Shown here piece by piece: positions 1 to 8,619 of a stretch of 64,000 nucleotides of DNA. Origin of the DNA: Saccharopolyspora indica (GTDB taxonomy: Bacteria > Actinomycetota > Actinomycetes > Mycobacteriales > Pseudonocardiaceae); assembly GCF_027853965.1 (NCBI RefSeq), contig NZ_JAQGLB010000001.1, forward strand, positions 248,001 to 312,000, in the 5' to 3' direction. The notes under the pieces are model-generated. The model ran no database searches. It saw only the letters and a program-made list of their open reading frames with translations, and was not told where the DNA came from. A program made the position numbers and the translations under genes. The first letter of the stretch is position 1; every line of letters begins with the position of its first letter.

Positions 1-775
1 CCTCGACCTGCGGTGCGGGACCGGGCTTCTTGGCGCGCAGCAGCTCGGCGAGCTCGTGGGCGCGGGTGCGCAGCGCGACCAGTTCCTCGTCCGAGGCTTC
101 CACCTGTCCCGCGCGCTGGACCGCCTCGGCCGAGTGCAGGGCCAGGCGGTAGCGGGATGCGGCGCCGAGCGCGATGCCGAGCCAGCGGCGGCGGCCGTCG
201 GCCAGCCACGTGTCGAAGGCCGTCGTCAGGGCGGGAGCCTCGGCGTCGAGGACGTCGGCGATCTTCTCCCGGGTCGCCTTGGACGGATCGCCGATCCCGA
301 GCAGGACGCGCAGCACGACGGCGATCACCACCCCGGTCACCGCGGCGACGACGACCTGCCAGGGGCCGGCAGGCCCGATCAGCGCCATGCCGTAGGCGAA
401 CAGCGCGACCATGCCCAGCCCGAGGCCGACGGTGACGAAGCGCGGTCCGCGCAGCGGCAGCAGCGCCGCGACGAACACGATCAGCACGATCACGGCGATC
501 GCGGCGGGCCGGGAGATCTCACCGAGCAGCCGCGGCACGATCGCCGCGAACAGCAGCAGCGGGCTCAGCGCGGCAGCCAGGCGGAGATCGGCGCGCAGCG
601 GTCCGCCGAGGAAGGCGATGAGCGAGTACATGGCGACGAACCCGCCCACGACGGAGGCCGAGCCGGCGCCCACCGCGTAGCCGATGAGGAACGTCGGTGC
701 CAGCACCACCGCGAACAGGACGAGCAGCAGCGGGCTCCCCTTCGCCGGGGTCGACGTGCCGTTGGTGGTGCTCAT
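1..775 (-). CDS. FUSC-like membrane protein, 3' end outside window
   Basis: About 258 residues are visible; the gene runs off the left edge with no stop. The N-terminal 160 residues form several hydrophobic helices (roughly 14-45, 66-85, 90-105, 110-130, 135-160), followed by a soluble helical region that starts near a GDPSKATRE stretch and is rich in Ala/Arg/Glu. This resembles the membrane half of FUSC/aromatic-acid-exporter-like proteins; the family call is an inference from architecture. The start is the ATG at 775, with an AGGAGG ribosome site four bases upstream. It is divergent from the SDR gene at 1049. Substrate unknown. Confidence 0.6.
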   Translation of the reverse strand, partial: MSTTNGTSTPAKGSPLLLVLFAVVLAPTFLIGYAVGAGSASVVGGFVAMYSLIAFLGGPLRADLRLAAALSPLLLFAAIVPRLLGEISRPAAIAVIVLIVFVAALLPLRGPRFVTVGLGLGMVALFAYGMALIGPAGPWQVVVAAVTGVVIAVVLRVLLGIGDPSKATREKIADVLDAEAPALTTAFDTWLADGRRRWLGIALGAASRYRLALHSAEAVQRAGQVEASDEELVALRTRAHELAELLRAKKPGPAPQVE

Positions 776-1012
776 CTGCCTCCTCGCTCCGAACAGCGGT
801 GTGCGGTCCGGAGGATCATGACGGCTCTCCCACCCGCGCACCACCGCACCGGTCTCGTGCTCGAACCCGGTGCACACCGTCAGCGGGTGGCTCGCGCCCG
901 GTCTCGTCGAGCACGGAGACGTCTGAGCCGCAGTGCACCGCGCCGACCAGCTTCGCCGGGTGCGCGGCGGCCACCCGAGCGGTCCACCCGCGGCACCGCG
1001 TTCGGTAGGTTC

Positions 1013-1028
1013 TGCTCCAACTGGAGCA
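1013..1028. promoter_or_regulatory. Palindromic candidate operator upstream of SDR gene
   Basis: TGCTCCA-AC-TGGAGCA is a perfect inverted repeat with 7-bp arms and a 2-bp spacer. It lies 20 bp before the SDR start codon and just upstream of its GAGGAG ribosome site, a place where a bound repressor would block transcription. The cognate regulator is not evident nearby. Confidence 0.5.
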
Positions 1029-1048
1029 ACGGTGTGAGGAGAACGCCA

Positions 1049-1819
1049 ATGACGATGGAACCCGCCGACGTGGACCTGGACTTCGGGCTCGCGGACAAGG
1101 TCGCGGTCATCACGGGAGGGGCATCGGGCATCGGCGGTGCGATCGCGGCTGCCTACGCCGCGAAGGGTGCCCGGGTTGCCATCCTCGACCTGCAGGAAGA
1201 GGCGGCACGGGCCCAGGCCGACCGGATCGGCGGCGGCGCGCGGGGATTCGCCTGCGACGTCTCCGACGCGGCCTCGGTCGAGGCGGCGGTGGCAGCCGTG
1301 ATCGACGCTTGCGAGCGCGTCGACGTGCTGGTCAACAGCGCGGGCGTGGCGCTGCTGGCGCCTGCCGAAGACCTGGGCCGGCAGGCCTGGGACAAGACGA
1401 TGGCGGTCAACCTGACCGGCACGTTCCAGGTCTCGCAGGCGGTGGGCAAGCACATGCTCGCGGCGGGACGGGGGCGGATCATCAACCTCGCCTCCCAGGC
1501 CGGGAGCGTCGCGCTGGACCAGCACGCCGCCTACTGCGCGTCCAAGTTCGGCGTGATCGGCCTGACCAAGGTGCTGGCCACGGAGTGGGCCGGTCGCGGG
1601 GTCACGGTCAACTCGATCTCGCCCACGGTGGTGCTCACCGAGCTCGGCCGCAAGGCGTGGGAGGGGCCCAAGGGCGATGCGCTGAAGGCGGTCATCCCCA
1701 CCGGCCGCTTCGCGCTCCCCGAGGAGATCGCGGCCACCGCGGTCTTCCTGGCCTCCGACGCCTCGGCGATGATCAACGGGGCCGATCTGCTGGTCGACGG
1801 CGGCTACACGGCGCGCTGA
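1049..1819 (+). CDS. SDR family NAD-dependent dehydrogenase
   Basis: Classical short-chain dehydrogenase of 256 aa. The cofactor motif TGGASGIG spans residues 22-29, and an Asp at 47 after beta-2 favours NAD(H). NSAG is at 96-99 and the catalytic Asn121, Ser149, Tyr162 and Lys166 (YCASK) are all present. The C-terminal GADLLVDGGY is typical of sugar-alcohol/polyol dehydrogenases such as D-threitol or GolD-like enzymes, but the substrate cannot be read from sequence. The ATG at 1049 follows a GAGGAG site; the same frame stays open upstream but has no matching family sequence. A palindrome at 1013-1028 may be its operator. Confidence 0.9.
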   Translation: MTMEPADVDLDFGLADKVAVITGGASGIGGAIAAAYAAKGARVAILDLQEEAARAQADRIGGGARGFACDVSDAASVEAAVAAVIDACERVDVLVNSAGVALLAPAEDLGRQAWDKTMAVNLTGTFQVSQAVGKHMLAAGRGRIINLASQAGSVALDQHAAYCASKFGVIGLTKVLATEWAGRGVTVNSISPTVVLTELGRKAWEGPKGDALKAVIPTGRFALPEEIAATAVFLASDASAMINGADLLVDGGYTAR

Positions 1820-1827
1820 CTCCCGGA

Positions 1828-1853
1828 CCGGGCCACCGCCCGCGATGGCCCGG
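1828..1853. terminator. Hairpin terminator between convergent genes
   Basis: CCGGGCCA and TGGCCCGG form an 8-bp stem with a 10-nt loop, followed by TTT on the plus strand. It sits between the SDR stop and the 3' end of the converging AraC-type regulator, so it can serve the SDR transcript. Confidence 0.5.
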
Positions 1854-1924
1854 TTTCCGCCGGTTCCGCCCAGGACCGGCCGATTCGGCTGCGGGAGGCG
1901 AGGGCGGCGGCTGCCGGTGCGGCG

Positions 1925-2860
1925 TTACCCGCTCCGCTGCTCGGTCTCCCGTTTCCGGTGGTCGCTGGGCCGTGCGCCGCGCAGCCGCTTGAACGCCACG
2001 CTCAGCGCGAAAGCGTTGGAATAGCCCACTTTCCGCGCGATCACGTCCACCGTGCGGTCGGTCTTGCGCAGCAGGTCGGCGGCCAGCGCGATCCGCCAGT
2101 TCGTCAGGTAGGTCATCGGCGGTTCACCGATCAGCGCGGTGAACCGCCGGGCCAGCGCCGCCCGCGACACCCCCACCTTCGCCGCCAGCTCCGCCACGGT
2201 CCACGGGTGGGCGGGCGCGTCGTGCAGCAGCCGCAGCGCGGTGCCCACCACCGGATCGTCCATGGCGCGGCACCAGGCCGGCGCACCGGCGTCCGGATCG
2301 TCGAACCAGCTGCGCAGCGCGGAGACCAGCATCAGGTCCATGAGCCGGTCCAGCACGAGCTGTTGTCCGGGCCGGTCCCGGGTGATCTCCTCGGCGACCT
2401 GCTCCGGGGACGGGAAGGGGCGCTCCTGGGCAGGCACCACCAGCACCGCGGGCAGTGCCTGGAGCAGCTGCGCGCTGAGCTCTCCCTGGCGCTCGAATGC
2501 CCCGCTGAGCAGCACGGCGGCCCCGGCCGCCGGTGTTCCGCAGGTCCGGGCGGCCGCGCGCTCGCCGCCCCCGGTCGCCGAGCAGTAGTCGGCCTCGGTC
2601 ACCACCGCCGACGGGCTGGTCGCCGGATCGTCGGCCACCGAGTAGGGCACGTCACCGCGGATCACGGCGATGTCGCCCGCTTCGATGCGCACCGGTTCGC
2701 GCTGGTCGGGGACGATCCACGCGGGACTGTTCAGCATCGTGGCCAGCGTCAGCGAGGCACCGCTGGACATCCGCAGCGCCCACGGCGGCCGGACGATCGC
2801 CTGCCGGAAGACGGCGCCGCGCGCCCGCACGTCCGCCAACAGCTCTGACACGGCGTCCAT
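1925..2860 (-). CDS. AraC family transcriptional regulator, cupin sensor
   Basis: Regulator of 311 aa. The first ~200 residues resemble the cupin_6/AraC ligand-binding domain, opening with a DAVSELLADVRARG signature. The C-terminal ~100 residues hold the two AraC helix-turn-helix motifs (VGVSRAALARRF and VGYSNAFALSVAFKR). The start MDAVSELL at 2860 fits the family better than an open upstream extension. It is divergent from the NmrA-like gene at 2941 across 80 bp. AraC_cupin regulators beside NAD(P)H-binding oxidoreductases are common, so it probably controls that neighbour. Confidence 0.85.
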   Translation of the reverse strand: MDAVSELLADVRARGAVFRQAIVRPPWALRMSSGASLTLATMLNSPAWIVPDQREPVRIEAGDIAVIRGDVPYSVADDPATSPSAVVTEADYCSATGGGERAAARTCGTPAAGAAVLLSGAFERQGELSAQLLQALPAVLVVPAQERPFPSPEQVAEEITRDRPGQQLVLDRLMDLMLVSALRSWFDDPDAGAPAWCRAMDDPVVGTALRLLHDAPAHPWTVAELAAKVGVSRAALARRFTALIGEPPMTYLTNWRIALAADLLRKTDRTVDVIARKVGYSNAFALSVAFKRLRGARPSDHRKRETEQRSG

Positions 2861-2940
2861 GCCCACAGCGTAGACGCACGAACATCGAGCGGAGCTCATC
2901 AGCCATGGATCGTCTCGATTCCCGCTGATTGGCTGGAGTC

Positions 2941-3786
2941 ATGTCTGAAAAGCCGATTCTCGTCACCGGCGCGACCGGCAAGTCCGGCCGCCGGGTGGTC
3001 CGCCGGCTGCGCGCCGCGGGGCTGCCGGTTCGCGCGGCGTCCCGCGGCGGCGAGCACACCTTCGACTGGGCCGACAGCCGGACCTGGGATCCGGCCTTGG
3101 AGGGAGTCCGCGCCGCCTACCTCGTGCAGGTGGACGGCACGCGGTTCGTCCGCCCGTTCGTCGAGCGAGCGGTGCGGCACGGGGTGCAGCGGCTCGTGCT
3201 GGCCTCCGGTCGCGGCATCGACGACCCGGATTACGCCAACGACCCGGGCGGCGTTCGCGACGCCCTGCTCGACAGCGAGGCCGCCGTGCGGGAGAGCGGT
3301 CTGGAGTGGACGATCAGCCGGCCGGGCTGGTTCGCGCAGAACTTCAGCGAGGGCTTCTTCGCCGAGGCGATCGCCGCCGGTGAGCTGCGGTTGCCCGGTG
3401 GTGACGGGGCGGTCAGCTTCGTCGACGCCGAGGACATCGCGGCGGTCGTGGTCGCGGCGCTGACCGGGGCGGGCCACTCCGGCCAGATCTACGAGCTGTC
3501 CGGGCCCGAGCCGGTGACGTTGGCGGAGGCGGTCGCCGCGATCTCCGCCGCGGCCGGCCGCGAGATCCGCTACGTGCCGCTGTCCGTCGAGGACTTCGTC
3601 GCGGAACTGGTCGCTCAGGGGCTCCCGGCCTCGGAGGCAGCGGGATTCGCCGACGTCCTCGAACCGCTCCGCAACGGCACCGACTCCTACGTCTCCGACG
3701 GCGTGCAGCGAGCTCTCGGCCGCGCCCCGCGCACCTTCGCCGAATTCGCCGAGTCCACGGCCGCTGCGGGCGGATGGTCGGTCTGA
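2941..3786 (+). CDS. NmrA-like NAD(P)-binding protein
   Basis: Atypical SDR of 281 aa. The N-terminal ILVTGATGKSGRRVV is the dinucleotide-binding loop, and the lack of a YxxxK catalytic pair places it with the NmrA/ergot-alkaloid-type reductases, which act as redox sensors or quinone/iminium reductases. The mid region IDDPDYANDPGG is followed by a W-T-I-S-R-P-G-W motif typical of the family. The ATG at 2941 is preceded by CTGGAG. It pairs divergently with the AraC regulator. Substrate unknown. Confidence 0.8.
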   Translation: MSEKPILVTGATGKSGRRVVRRLRAAGLPVRAASRGGEHTFDWADSRTWDPALEGVRAAYLVQVDGTRFVRPFVERAVRHGVQRLVLASGRGIDDPDYANDPGGVRDALLDSEAAVRESGLEWTISRPGWFAQNFSEGFFAEAIAAGELRLPGGDGAVSFVDAEDIAAVVVAALTGAGHSGQIYELSGPEPVTLAEAVAAISAAAGREIRYVPLSVEDFVAELVAQGLPASEAAGFADVLEPLRNGTDSYVSDGVQRALGRAPRTFAEFAESTAAAGGWSV

Positions 3787-3855
3787 GAATGCTGTCGGCA
3801 TACATCAGGAGGGACACCCGCAGGCCGGGGAAGCCCCGACAAGCTCTGACCGCTG

Positions 3856-4827
3856 TCAGTACCCGGCGCCTGCTTCCTGCAGGGCCTTCCAGAATCCGTG
3901 CACGATCTGGTCACCGGGAAGTCCGAACGAGTTCAGCACCTCCGCCCAGGCCAGGGCATCGCCGGACTCCGTCAGACCGTCCATCACGCGCTGGTAGACC
4001 GCGTTGTCGTTGAGGATCTCCCGGGGCATCGGCGACGGGAACGCGGGCGGCCCCCAGGCGATCGGCGCGGCGGGCGGGAGCAGCAGGTCACCGGCGTCGG
4101 CGAAATCGGCGGGCCGGGCCCAGAAGTTCTGGCCCGGTGAGCCGTAGGCGCCGTGCGCGGTGGGGAGGCGTTGCAGCTGGCCGCTGAACGCCTGCGCGTT
4201 GGAGATGGGGTTCGCGGCGTGGCAGACCACGTCGTCCTCCCGGCAGATGCTCGCCACTTTGATGTCGCCGAACTCGCGCGGGCCGGGCGTGTGCATGCCC
4301 GGCCCGTCCGGCGCGACCGACATGATGCCGCCGGAGGGGCCCTGCACCGCGGTGTTCGTGACGTGGCGCCGCGGATCGGCGATCAGCACGGCGTTGACCA
4401 GCTGGTCCGGGACCTCGTCCCGCGCGGCCAGCAGCTCGGCGGCGTCACCGGAGATGAGCGCGCCGAAGGAGTAGCCGACGAGGGTGATCCGCGAACCCGG
4501 GCAGGCGCGGTGGAAGTCCCCGACCTTCCGCTCCAGCGCCGGGGCCGCCACCCGCCGCGTGTTGTCCAGGCTGTGCGGGTGCACGCCCGGGACGATCCCG
4601 TCGTCGTACCGGAACTTCTCGGCACGGGCTCCGGGCGGCACGGTCGTCCCGGCGTCGTCCCAGGTCCGGCCGGTCAACCCGCGCCCCCGGCCGTCGGTGA
4701 GGACGTACAGGTCGCTGCACCCGGCCGATTCCGGTGGAGCTGCGGAGGCGATCTCGACACCGCTCAACCCGGCGGCGACCAGCGCGGCACCGGACAGCGC
4801 CAGGCACGTCTTCTTCGCGAATCGCAT
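3856..4827 (-). CDS. Secreted cutinase/PE-PPE-like alpha/beta hydrolase
   Basis: 323 aa. An N-terminal MRFAKK followed by a hydrophobic run and an AxA-type site (EIASAAPP) is a Sec signal peptide. The nucleophile elbow GYSFG lies around residue 125, in a context (helical GDAAELL after it) typical of cutinase and PE-PPE-domain esterases. Later Asp and His (DDVVCHAAN) are plausible triad members, as in cutinases. Likely an extracellular carboxylesterase acting on polyesters or lipids. The ATG at 4827 has a GAGG site; an ATG 12 nt upstream lacks one. Exact family is uncertain. Confidence 0.7.
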   Translation of the reverse strand: MRFAKKTCLALSGAALVAAGLSGVEIASAAPPESAGCSDLYVLTDGRGRGLTGRTWDDAGTTVPPGARAEKFRYDDGIVPGVHPHSLDNTRRVAAPALERKVGDFHRACPGSRITLVGYSFGALISGDAAELLAARDEVPDQLVNAVLIADPRRHVTNTAVQGPSGGIMSVAPDGPGMHTPGPREFGDIKVASICREDDVVCHAANPISNAQAFSGQLQRLPTAHGAYGSPGQNFWARPADFADAGDLLLPPAAPIAWGPPAFPSPMPREILNDNAVYQRVMDGLTESGDALAWAEVLNSFGLPGDQIVHGFWKALQEAGAGY

Positions 4828-4934
4828 GCGGCACCTCATCCATTCGCGCGGGCGCGCGATCCGGGAACGAGCACGGCGTGAGCATGCTCGCCCGGTGGTG
4901 ATCGCGAGTCAACGCCAGATCGCCGGATTGGCTT

Positions 4935-4954
4935 GTTCCCGCCGCGGCGGGAAC
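4935..4954. terminator. Perfect palindrome after lipase-like gene
   Basis: A 20-bp perfect palindrome (GTTCCCGCCG and its complement) lies immediately beyond the stop codon of the minus-strand lipase-like gene at 4956. It probably ends that transcript before the cutinase-like gene. Confidence 0.5.
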
Positions 4955-4955
4955 T

Positions 4956-5813
4956 TCAGCCGGCCAGGTGCGCGTCGAGCCAGGCGGTGATCTCGTCGAG
5001 CACCTGGTCCCGCTCCGGCTCGTTGTGCGATTCGTGGTGCAGGCCCTCGTGGATCCGGAACGTGAGGTCGGTGGATCCGGCGCGGTCGCGCACCAGCTCG
5101 CTGGCGGACGGCGGCATCAGCCGGTCGGCGCCGCCGTGCAGGACCAGCAGCGGCATGGTCAGCGACGGCAGGCGCTGCGGCATGTCCTCGGCGGTCCGCA
5201 TGATCTCGACCGCGGTCCGCGCCCGCATCTTCCCGTTGTGGTTGAGCGGATCGGTGCGGAAGTCCCGCACCACCGCGGGATCGCGGCTGATGGTGTCGGC
5301 GTCGATGGTGCGCACGCCGAGGTCGGGCAGCAGCTTCGACAGCAGCGGCGCGACGATCCGCTCCACAGTGGACACCGGTCCGGCGTCGAGCGCGGGCGCC
5401 GAGATCACCGCGCCGCGGATCCGCTCCAGCGGCGTTCCGGTGAGGTACTGCAGCGAGATCAGCCCGCCCATGCTGTGCCCGTAGACGAACACCGGTGCGC
5501 CGCTGTGCCGGTCGGCGGCCAGCCGGGCCAGCAGGCCGACCCCGGAGACGGCGGCGGCCATGCCGCCGATGTTGCCGCGAGTGCCCGGCGACCGGCCGTG
5601 CCCGGGGTGGTCCAGCGCGTGGACGGCGTAGCCCGCCGCGTTGAGCCGCGCCGCGACGTGCCGGTAGCGGCCGCTGTGCTCGTGCAGCCCGTGCACCAGC
5701 ACGACGACTCCGACCGGCTGCTCGACGGTCCAGCTCTGCCAGTACTGCCCCGAAGGCAGCCTTCCCTCGGAGTGGGCCGCGGCGGGCACCGCGCGGTCGT
5801 GCGCCTCGGTCAT
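4956..5813 (-). CDS. Monoacylglycerol-lipase-like alpha/beta hydrolase
   Basis: 285 aa with the Hydrolase_4 (serine aminopeptidase S33/monoglyceride lipase) layout. It has an oxyanion HG in VLVHGLHEHSGRY, nucleophile Ser114 in GHSMGG, an acid in HGGADRLMP and a His in LHHESHNEP. No signal peptide is seen, so a cytoplasmic or peripheral lipase releasing fatty acid from monoacylglycerol is likely. The start MTEAHD at 5813 has an AAGG site; upstream sequence in frame is not conserved-looking. It is followed by a 20-bp palindromic terminator. Confidence 0.85.
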   Translation of the reverse strand: MTEAHDRAVPAAAHSEGRLPSGQYWQSWTVEQPVGVVVLVHGLHEHSGRYRHVAARLNAAGYAVHALDHPGHGRSPGTRGNIGGMAAAVSGVGLLARLAADRHSGAPVFVYGHSMGGLISLQYLTGTPLERIRGAVISAPALDAGPVSTVERIVAPLLSKLLPDLGVRTIDADTISRDPAVVRDFRTDPLNHNGKMRARTAVEIMRTAEDMPQRLPSLTMPLLVLHGGADRLMPPSASELVRDRAGSTDLTFRIHEGLHHESHNEPERDQVLDEITAWLDAHLAG

Positions 5814-5984
5814 CGAACACCTTCCGCCTGATCGTGGGACTTCCCGCGCAAGCTTCGTCCGGTGATCGCTCCACGGCAACTCATCGTGCTGCTCAGCACG
5901 TCCTTGACTTCGTGCGCGCTCGAAGTTTCACGATCGGCTCCGGACCGCCGTGGACCGCACGGCGCCTAGCAGGAAGGCGAATCA

Positions 5985-6464
5985 TTGTCCGCGAAGAAGG
6001 TTTTCGCCGTCGGCGGCGGCCTCGCCGTGATCGGACTGCTCGCACTGGCTCCCGGCTCGGTGCCCGCACCGCCCGCGGCGGCGTCCCCGGCCGCGGCGCA
6101 GGTGATCGAGCTCGACGTGGGCAACGACCAGTTCGTGCTCACCGACGTCGGCGAGCACGGGCTGAGCCTCGGCGACGAGTACGTGTTCTCCGACGTGCTG
6201 TACCGGAACGGGCAGCGGGTCGGCTACGACGGCGGCTCCTGCCAGGTGACGCACGTGGACGGCGAGCGGATCACCACCAACTGCACGCTGTCGCTCCAGC
6301 TGCCGGACGGCCAGCTCACCGCCCAGGCGGTGTGGGTCCGCGGTACCGACGGGCCGATGGCCGTCACCGGAGGTACGGGCGCCTACCGCAACGCCCGCGG
6401 TGAACTGCACGTCACCGACGTGCAGACGCCGAACGAGAAGTACCGGATCGTGATCACGCTCTGA
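5985..6464 (+). CDS. Secreted allene-oxide-cyclase-barrel-like protein
   Basis: 159 aa starting at a TTG at 5985, with AGGAAGG eight bases upstream. Residues 1-38 form a signal peptide ending in Pro/Ala-rich sequence. The mature part carries the DEYVFSDVLY, G-x-DGG-x-C and TGGTGAYRNARGEL motifs seen in the AOC-barrel/dirigent-like small secreted proteins of actinomycetes. Two cysteines (GSCQV and TNCTL) could form a disulfide. The enzymatic role of bacterial members is not established, so no reaction is assigned. Confidence 0.7.
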   Translation: MSAKKVFAVGGGLAVIGLLALAPGSVPAPPAAASPAAAQVIELDVGNDQFVLTDVGEHGLSLGDEYVFSDVLYRNGQRVGYDGGSCQVTHVDGERITTNCTLSLQLPDGQLTAQAVWVRGTDGPMAVTGGTGAYRNARGELHVTDVQTPNEKYRIVITL

Positions 6465-6481
6465 CTCGGTGAACCAGCCGG

Positions 6482-7432
6482 TCAGAGCTGGTGGCCGGCG
6501 CGGGCTGCGCTCCCGCGCCGGCCACCGGTGGTCGCACGCCGCCGCTGGATGATCCAGTTCAAGCGCCCGTGCGCCGCCATGATCCCGAGCACGACCAGCG
6601 CCGCGCCGACCGGCTGGTTCCAGGTGAGGGGCTCGCCCAGCAGCACGACCCCGAGGAGCACACCCACGACAGGTGAGAGGTAGGTGACCGCGGCGGCGTT
6701 GGCCGCGCCCCAGGCGGCGACGACGTTGTTGTTCCACACGTAGGCCAGCCCGGTGCCGAAGACGCCGAGGACGACCATGCTGATGACGACCGCGCCGCTG
6801 AGCCGGTCGACGGGCTCAGCGGCCACCCAGGGCGCCCCGACCACCATGATCACGGCTCCGATGAGGACCTGGACGAAGGCGAGCGCGGGGGCGGAGTGAC
6901 CGCGGCCGGAGACGAAGCGGCGCAGGTAGGCGAATGCGAGGCCGTAGCAGGCGGTGGCGCCCAGGCAGGCCAGCTGGGGGAGGAGGTCGTAGTGCTCGCC
7001 CAGTCCGCGCCAGGGGCCGATGATCGCCACCACGCCCGCGAACCCCAGCAGCAGCCCGCAGGTGCGGTCCCGGTTCATCCGCTCGCCCGCCAGCATCGCG
7101 GCGGCGAAGAGCATCGCGACCAGCGGTGTGGTGGCGTTGAAGATGCTCGCCAGACCCGACGAGATCCGCTGCTCCGCCCAGGCGAACAGCGTGAACGGCA
7201 CCACGCACAGCAGCATCGCGACCACCGCGAGGTGGCCCCACACGCGCGGGTCCCGCGGCACCGGCCGGCGGGCGACCAGCACGACCGCGCCCAGGGCCAG
7301 CGCGCCGAAGACCATCCGGGCCAGCACCACCTGCGCCGGGGACAGGTCCTCCAGACCGATCTTGATGAGCAGGAAGCTCGATCCCCACGCCACGGCCAGC
7401 AGGACGAACTGGACCACGACTCCCGCGAACAT
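6482..7432 (-). CDS. EamA/DMT family transporter
   Basis: 316 aa with about ten hydrophobic helices in two EamA repeats, including the N-terminal LAVAWGSSFLLIKIGL signature and a matching second-half SPVVGVLLGVVLLGEPL motif. DMT carriers export amino acids or metabolites; the substrate is not readable. The C-terminal tail is Arg-rich. The start at 7432 has GAGGAG upstream. It lies 115 bp downstream of the SnoaL-like gene on the same strand. Confidence 0.88.
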   Translation of the reverse strand: MFAGVVVQFVLLAVAWGSSFLLIKIGLEDLSPAQVVLARMVFGALALGAVVLVARRPVPRDPRVWGHLAVVAMLLCVVPFTLFAWAEQRISSGLASIFNATTPLVAMLFAAAMLAGERMNRDRTCGLLLGFAGVVAIIGPWRGLGEHYDLLPQLACLGATACYGLAFAYLRRFVSGRGHSAPALAFVQVLIGAVIMVVGAPWVAAEPVDRLSGAVVISMVVLGVFGTGLAYVWNNNVVAAWGAANAAAVTYLSPVVGVLLGVVLLGEPLTWNQPVGAALVVLGIMAAHGRLNWIIQRRRATTGGRRGSAARAGHQL

Positions 7433-7547
7433 GCCGACTCCTCACGACGGGCACCCGCCACCAGCCAACCCCCGGAACGCTCGGCGAGCTGGCGGAATCC
7501 GGCCATCGCACTGGTCGGGGAGCGAAGCGGTCCGACCGGTCGGCTGA

Positions 7548-7970
7548 TCAGCTTCCGCCGGCGACCAGACCCTCTGCGACGAGCCCGGCCTGCACCGCCT
7601 CGCCGAGCGCCGCGACCGCGCTCATCGGCCGGACCATCACGGTGAACTCCTCGATCAGGCCGTCGTCGTCGAGCTGGATCAGGTCGATGCCGTGGATCTG
7701 CTTGCTGCCGACCACTGCGCGGAAGATCAGCTGGTGCGTGTCGGCGGGCGCGCCCGCCGCAGTCTCCGCCGTGCCGTGCAGCTCGCCGACGTACCGGAAC
7801 TCGTCGAACACCCGCAGGAGAACTCCGAAGACGCCGAGGACCGCGGTGCGGCCCTCGAACGGGGTGAACTTGACGGGGCTGAAGAACCTGGGTTCGGGGG
7901 CGAACAGCGGCTCCAGCCCCTCGGCGTCGCGCTGCTCGACTGCGGTGCGGAAGCGGTCGACGGTGTCCAT
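7548..7970 (-). CDS. SnoaL-like/NTF2-fold protein
   Basis: 140 aa. The compact fold MDTVDRFRTAVEQRDAEGL, then PFEGR and HGIDLIQLDDDGLI-EFTVMVRP, is typical of SnoaL_2/NTF2-like proteins, small alpha+beta cones that bind or isomerise hydrophobic ligands. The start at 7970 is set by AGGAG six bases upstream. It is divergent from a PadR regulator whose gene starts 80 bp away, so it is the likely PadR target. Function beyond fold unknown. Confidence 0.8.
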   Translation of the reverse strand: MDTVDRFRTAVEQRDAEGLEPLFAPEPRFFSPVKFTPFEGRTAVLGVFGVLLRVFDEFRYVGELHGTAETAAGAPADTHQLIFRAVVGSKQIHGIDLIQLDDDGLIEEFTVMVRPMSAVAALGEAVQAGLVAEGLVAGGS

Positions 7971-7996
7971 CCGATCTCCTTGGTCAAGGATATGAT

Positions 7997-8014
7997 TAGT
8001 CTTATTGTTGACTA
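7997..8014. promoter_or_regulatory. Candidate PadR operator in divergent promoter
   Basis: TAGTC-N8-GACTA lies in an unusually A+T-rich 40-bp stretch between the SnoaL-like and PadR genes. PadR proteins often bind short inverted repeats with an 8-bp spacer, so this is a reasonable autoregulatory site; arms of only 5 bp make it tentative. Confidence 0.4.
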
Positions 8015-8049
8015 TAGTGAGATGCGCACCCGGCCCGGGAGGAAGTGAC

Positions 8050-8619
8050 ATGGCGTTGCGGCATGCGGTGCTCGCTGCGTTGCTGGACGGCGAGCTCAGC
8101 GGGTACCAGCTGGCCAAGGCCTTCGACGCGGGCATGGCGAACTTCTGGCACGCGTTGCCGCAGCAGCTCTACTCGGAGCTGGCGAAACTGGAGAGGGAGG
8201 GGCTGGTCGCGGGCCGCGAGGTGGTGCAGGAAACCCGGCCGAACAAGCGGTTGTTCACCGTCACCGAAGCGGGGTTCGCCGAGCTGCACCGGTTCGCCGG
8301 GGCGCCGTCCAAGCCCTCGTTCATCCGCGACGACCTCATGGTGAAGGTCGCGGCCGCGGACTCGATCGAAGCCGCCGAGCTGATCGGCCAGCTCGAAGAA
8401 CGCGCGGCGATCGCCACCGCGAAGATCGAGCTCTTCGAAGCGCTCCTGCGCAAGATGCGCGGTGAGCTCGACGAAGCGGAGTTCCTGGCTCGCGGCGGGC
8501 GGATCGGTCCGTACCTGACGTGCTTGCGGGGACGGCAGTTCGAGCAGGGGAACCTGGACTGGTGCATTCGCGCCGCATCCGTCCTGCGGGCCAGGGAGGG
8601 CGCTGATGTTCAGCGGTGA
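8050..8619 (+). CDS. PadR family transcriptional regulator
   Basis: 189 aa. The N-terminal MALRHAVLAALLDGELSGYQLAKAFD and the RLFTVTEAG wing are the PadR winged helix (residues 1-85). The rest is the Vir_act_alpha_C helical dimerisation domain ending in the family's WLE-like tail. GGGAGG precedes the ATG at 8050. Its last 14 bases overlap the downstream GDSL hydrolase gene, showing translational coupling. Probably represses itself and the divergent SnoaL-like gene. Confidence 0.88.
   Translation: MALRHAVLAALLDGELSGYQLAKAFDAGMANFWHALPQQLYSELAKLEREGLVAGREVVQETRPNKRLFTVTEAGFAELHRFAGAPSKPSFIRDDLMVKVAAADSIEAAELIGQLEERAAIATAKIELFEALLRKMRGELDEAEFLARGGRIGPYLTCLRGRQFEQGNLDWCIRAASVLRAREGADVQR

Noticed and set aside
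56..1048. Long plus-strand open frame extending the SDR upstream by 331 codons
   Set aside because: Its translation is low-complexity Arg/Gly/Gln-rich sequence antisense to a clear membrane protein; the SDR family and a GAGGAG site fix the start at 1049.
2898..2929. ATCAGC-N20-GCTGAT as AraC operator
   Set aside because: Six-base arms separated by 20 bp are easily found by chance, and AraC regulators normally bind direct repeats.
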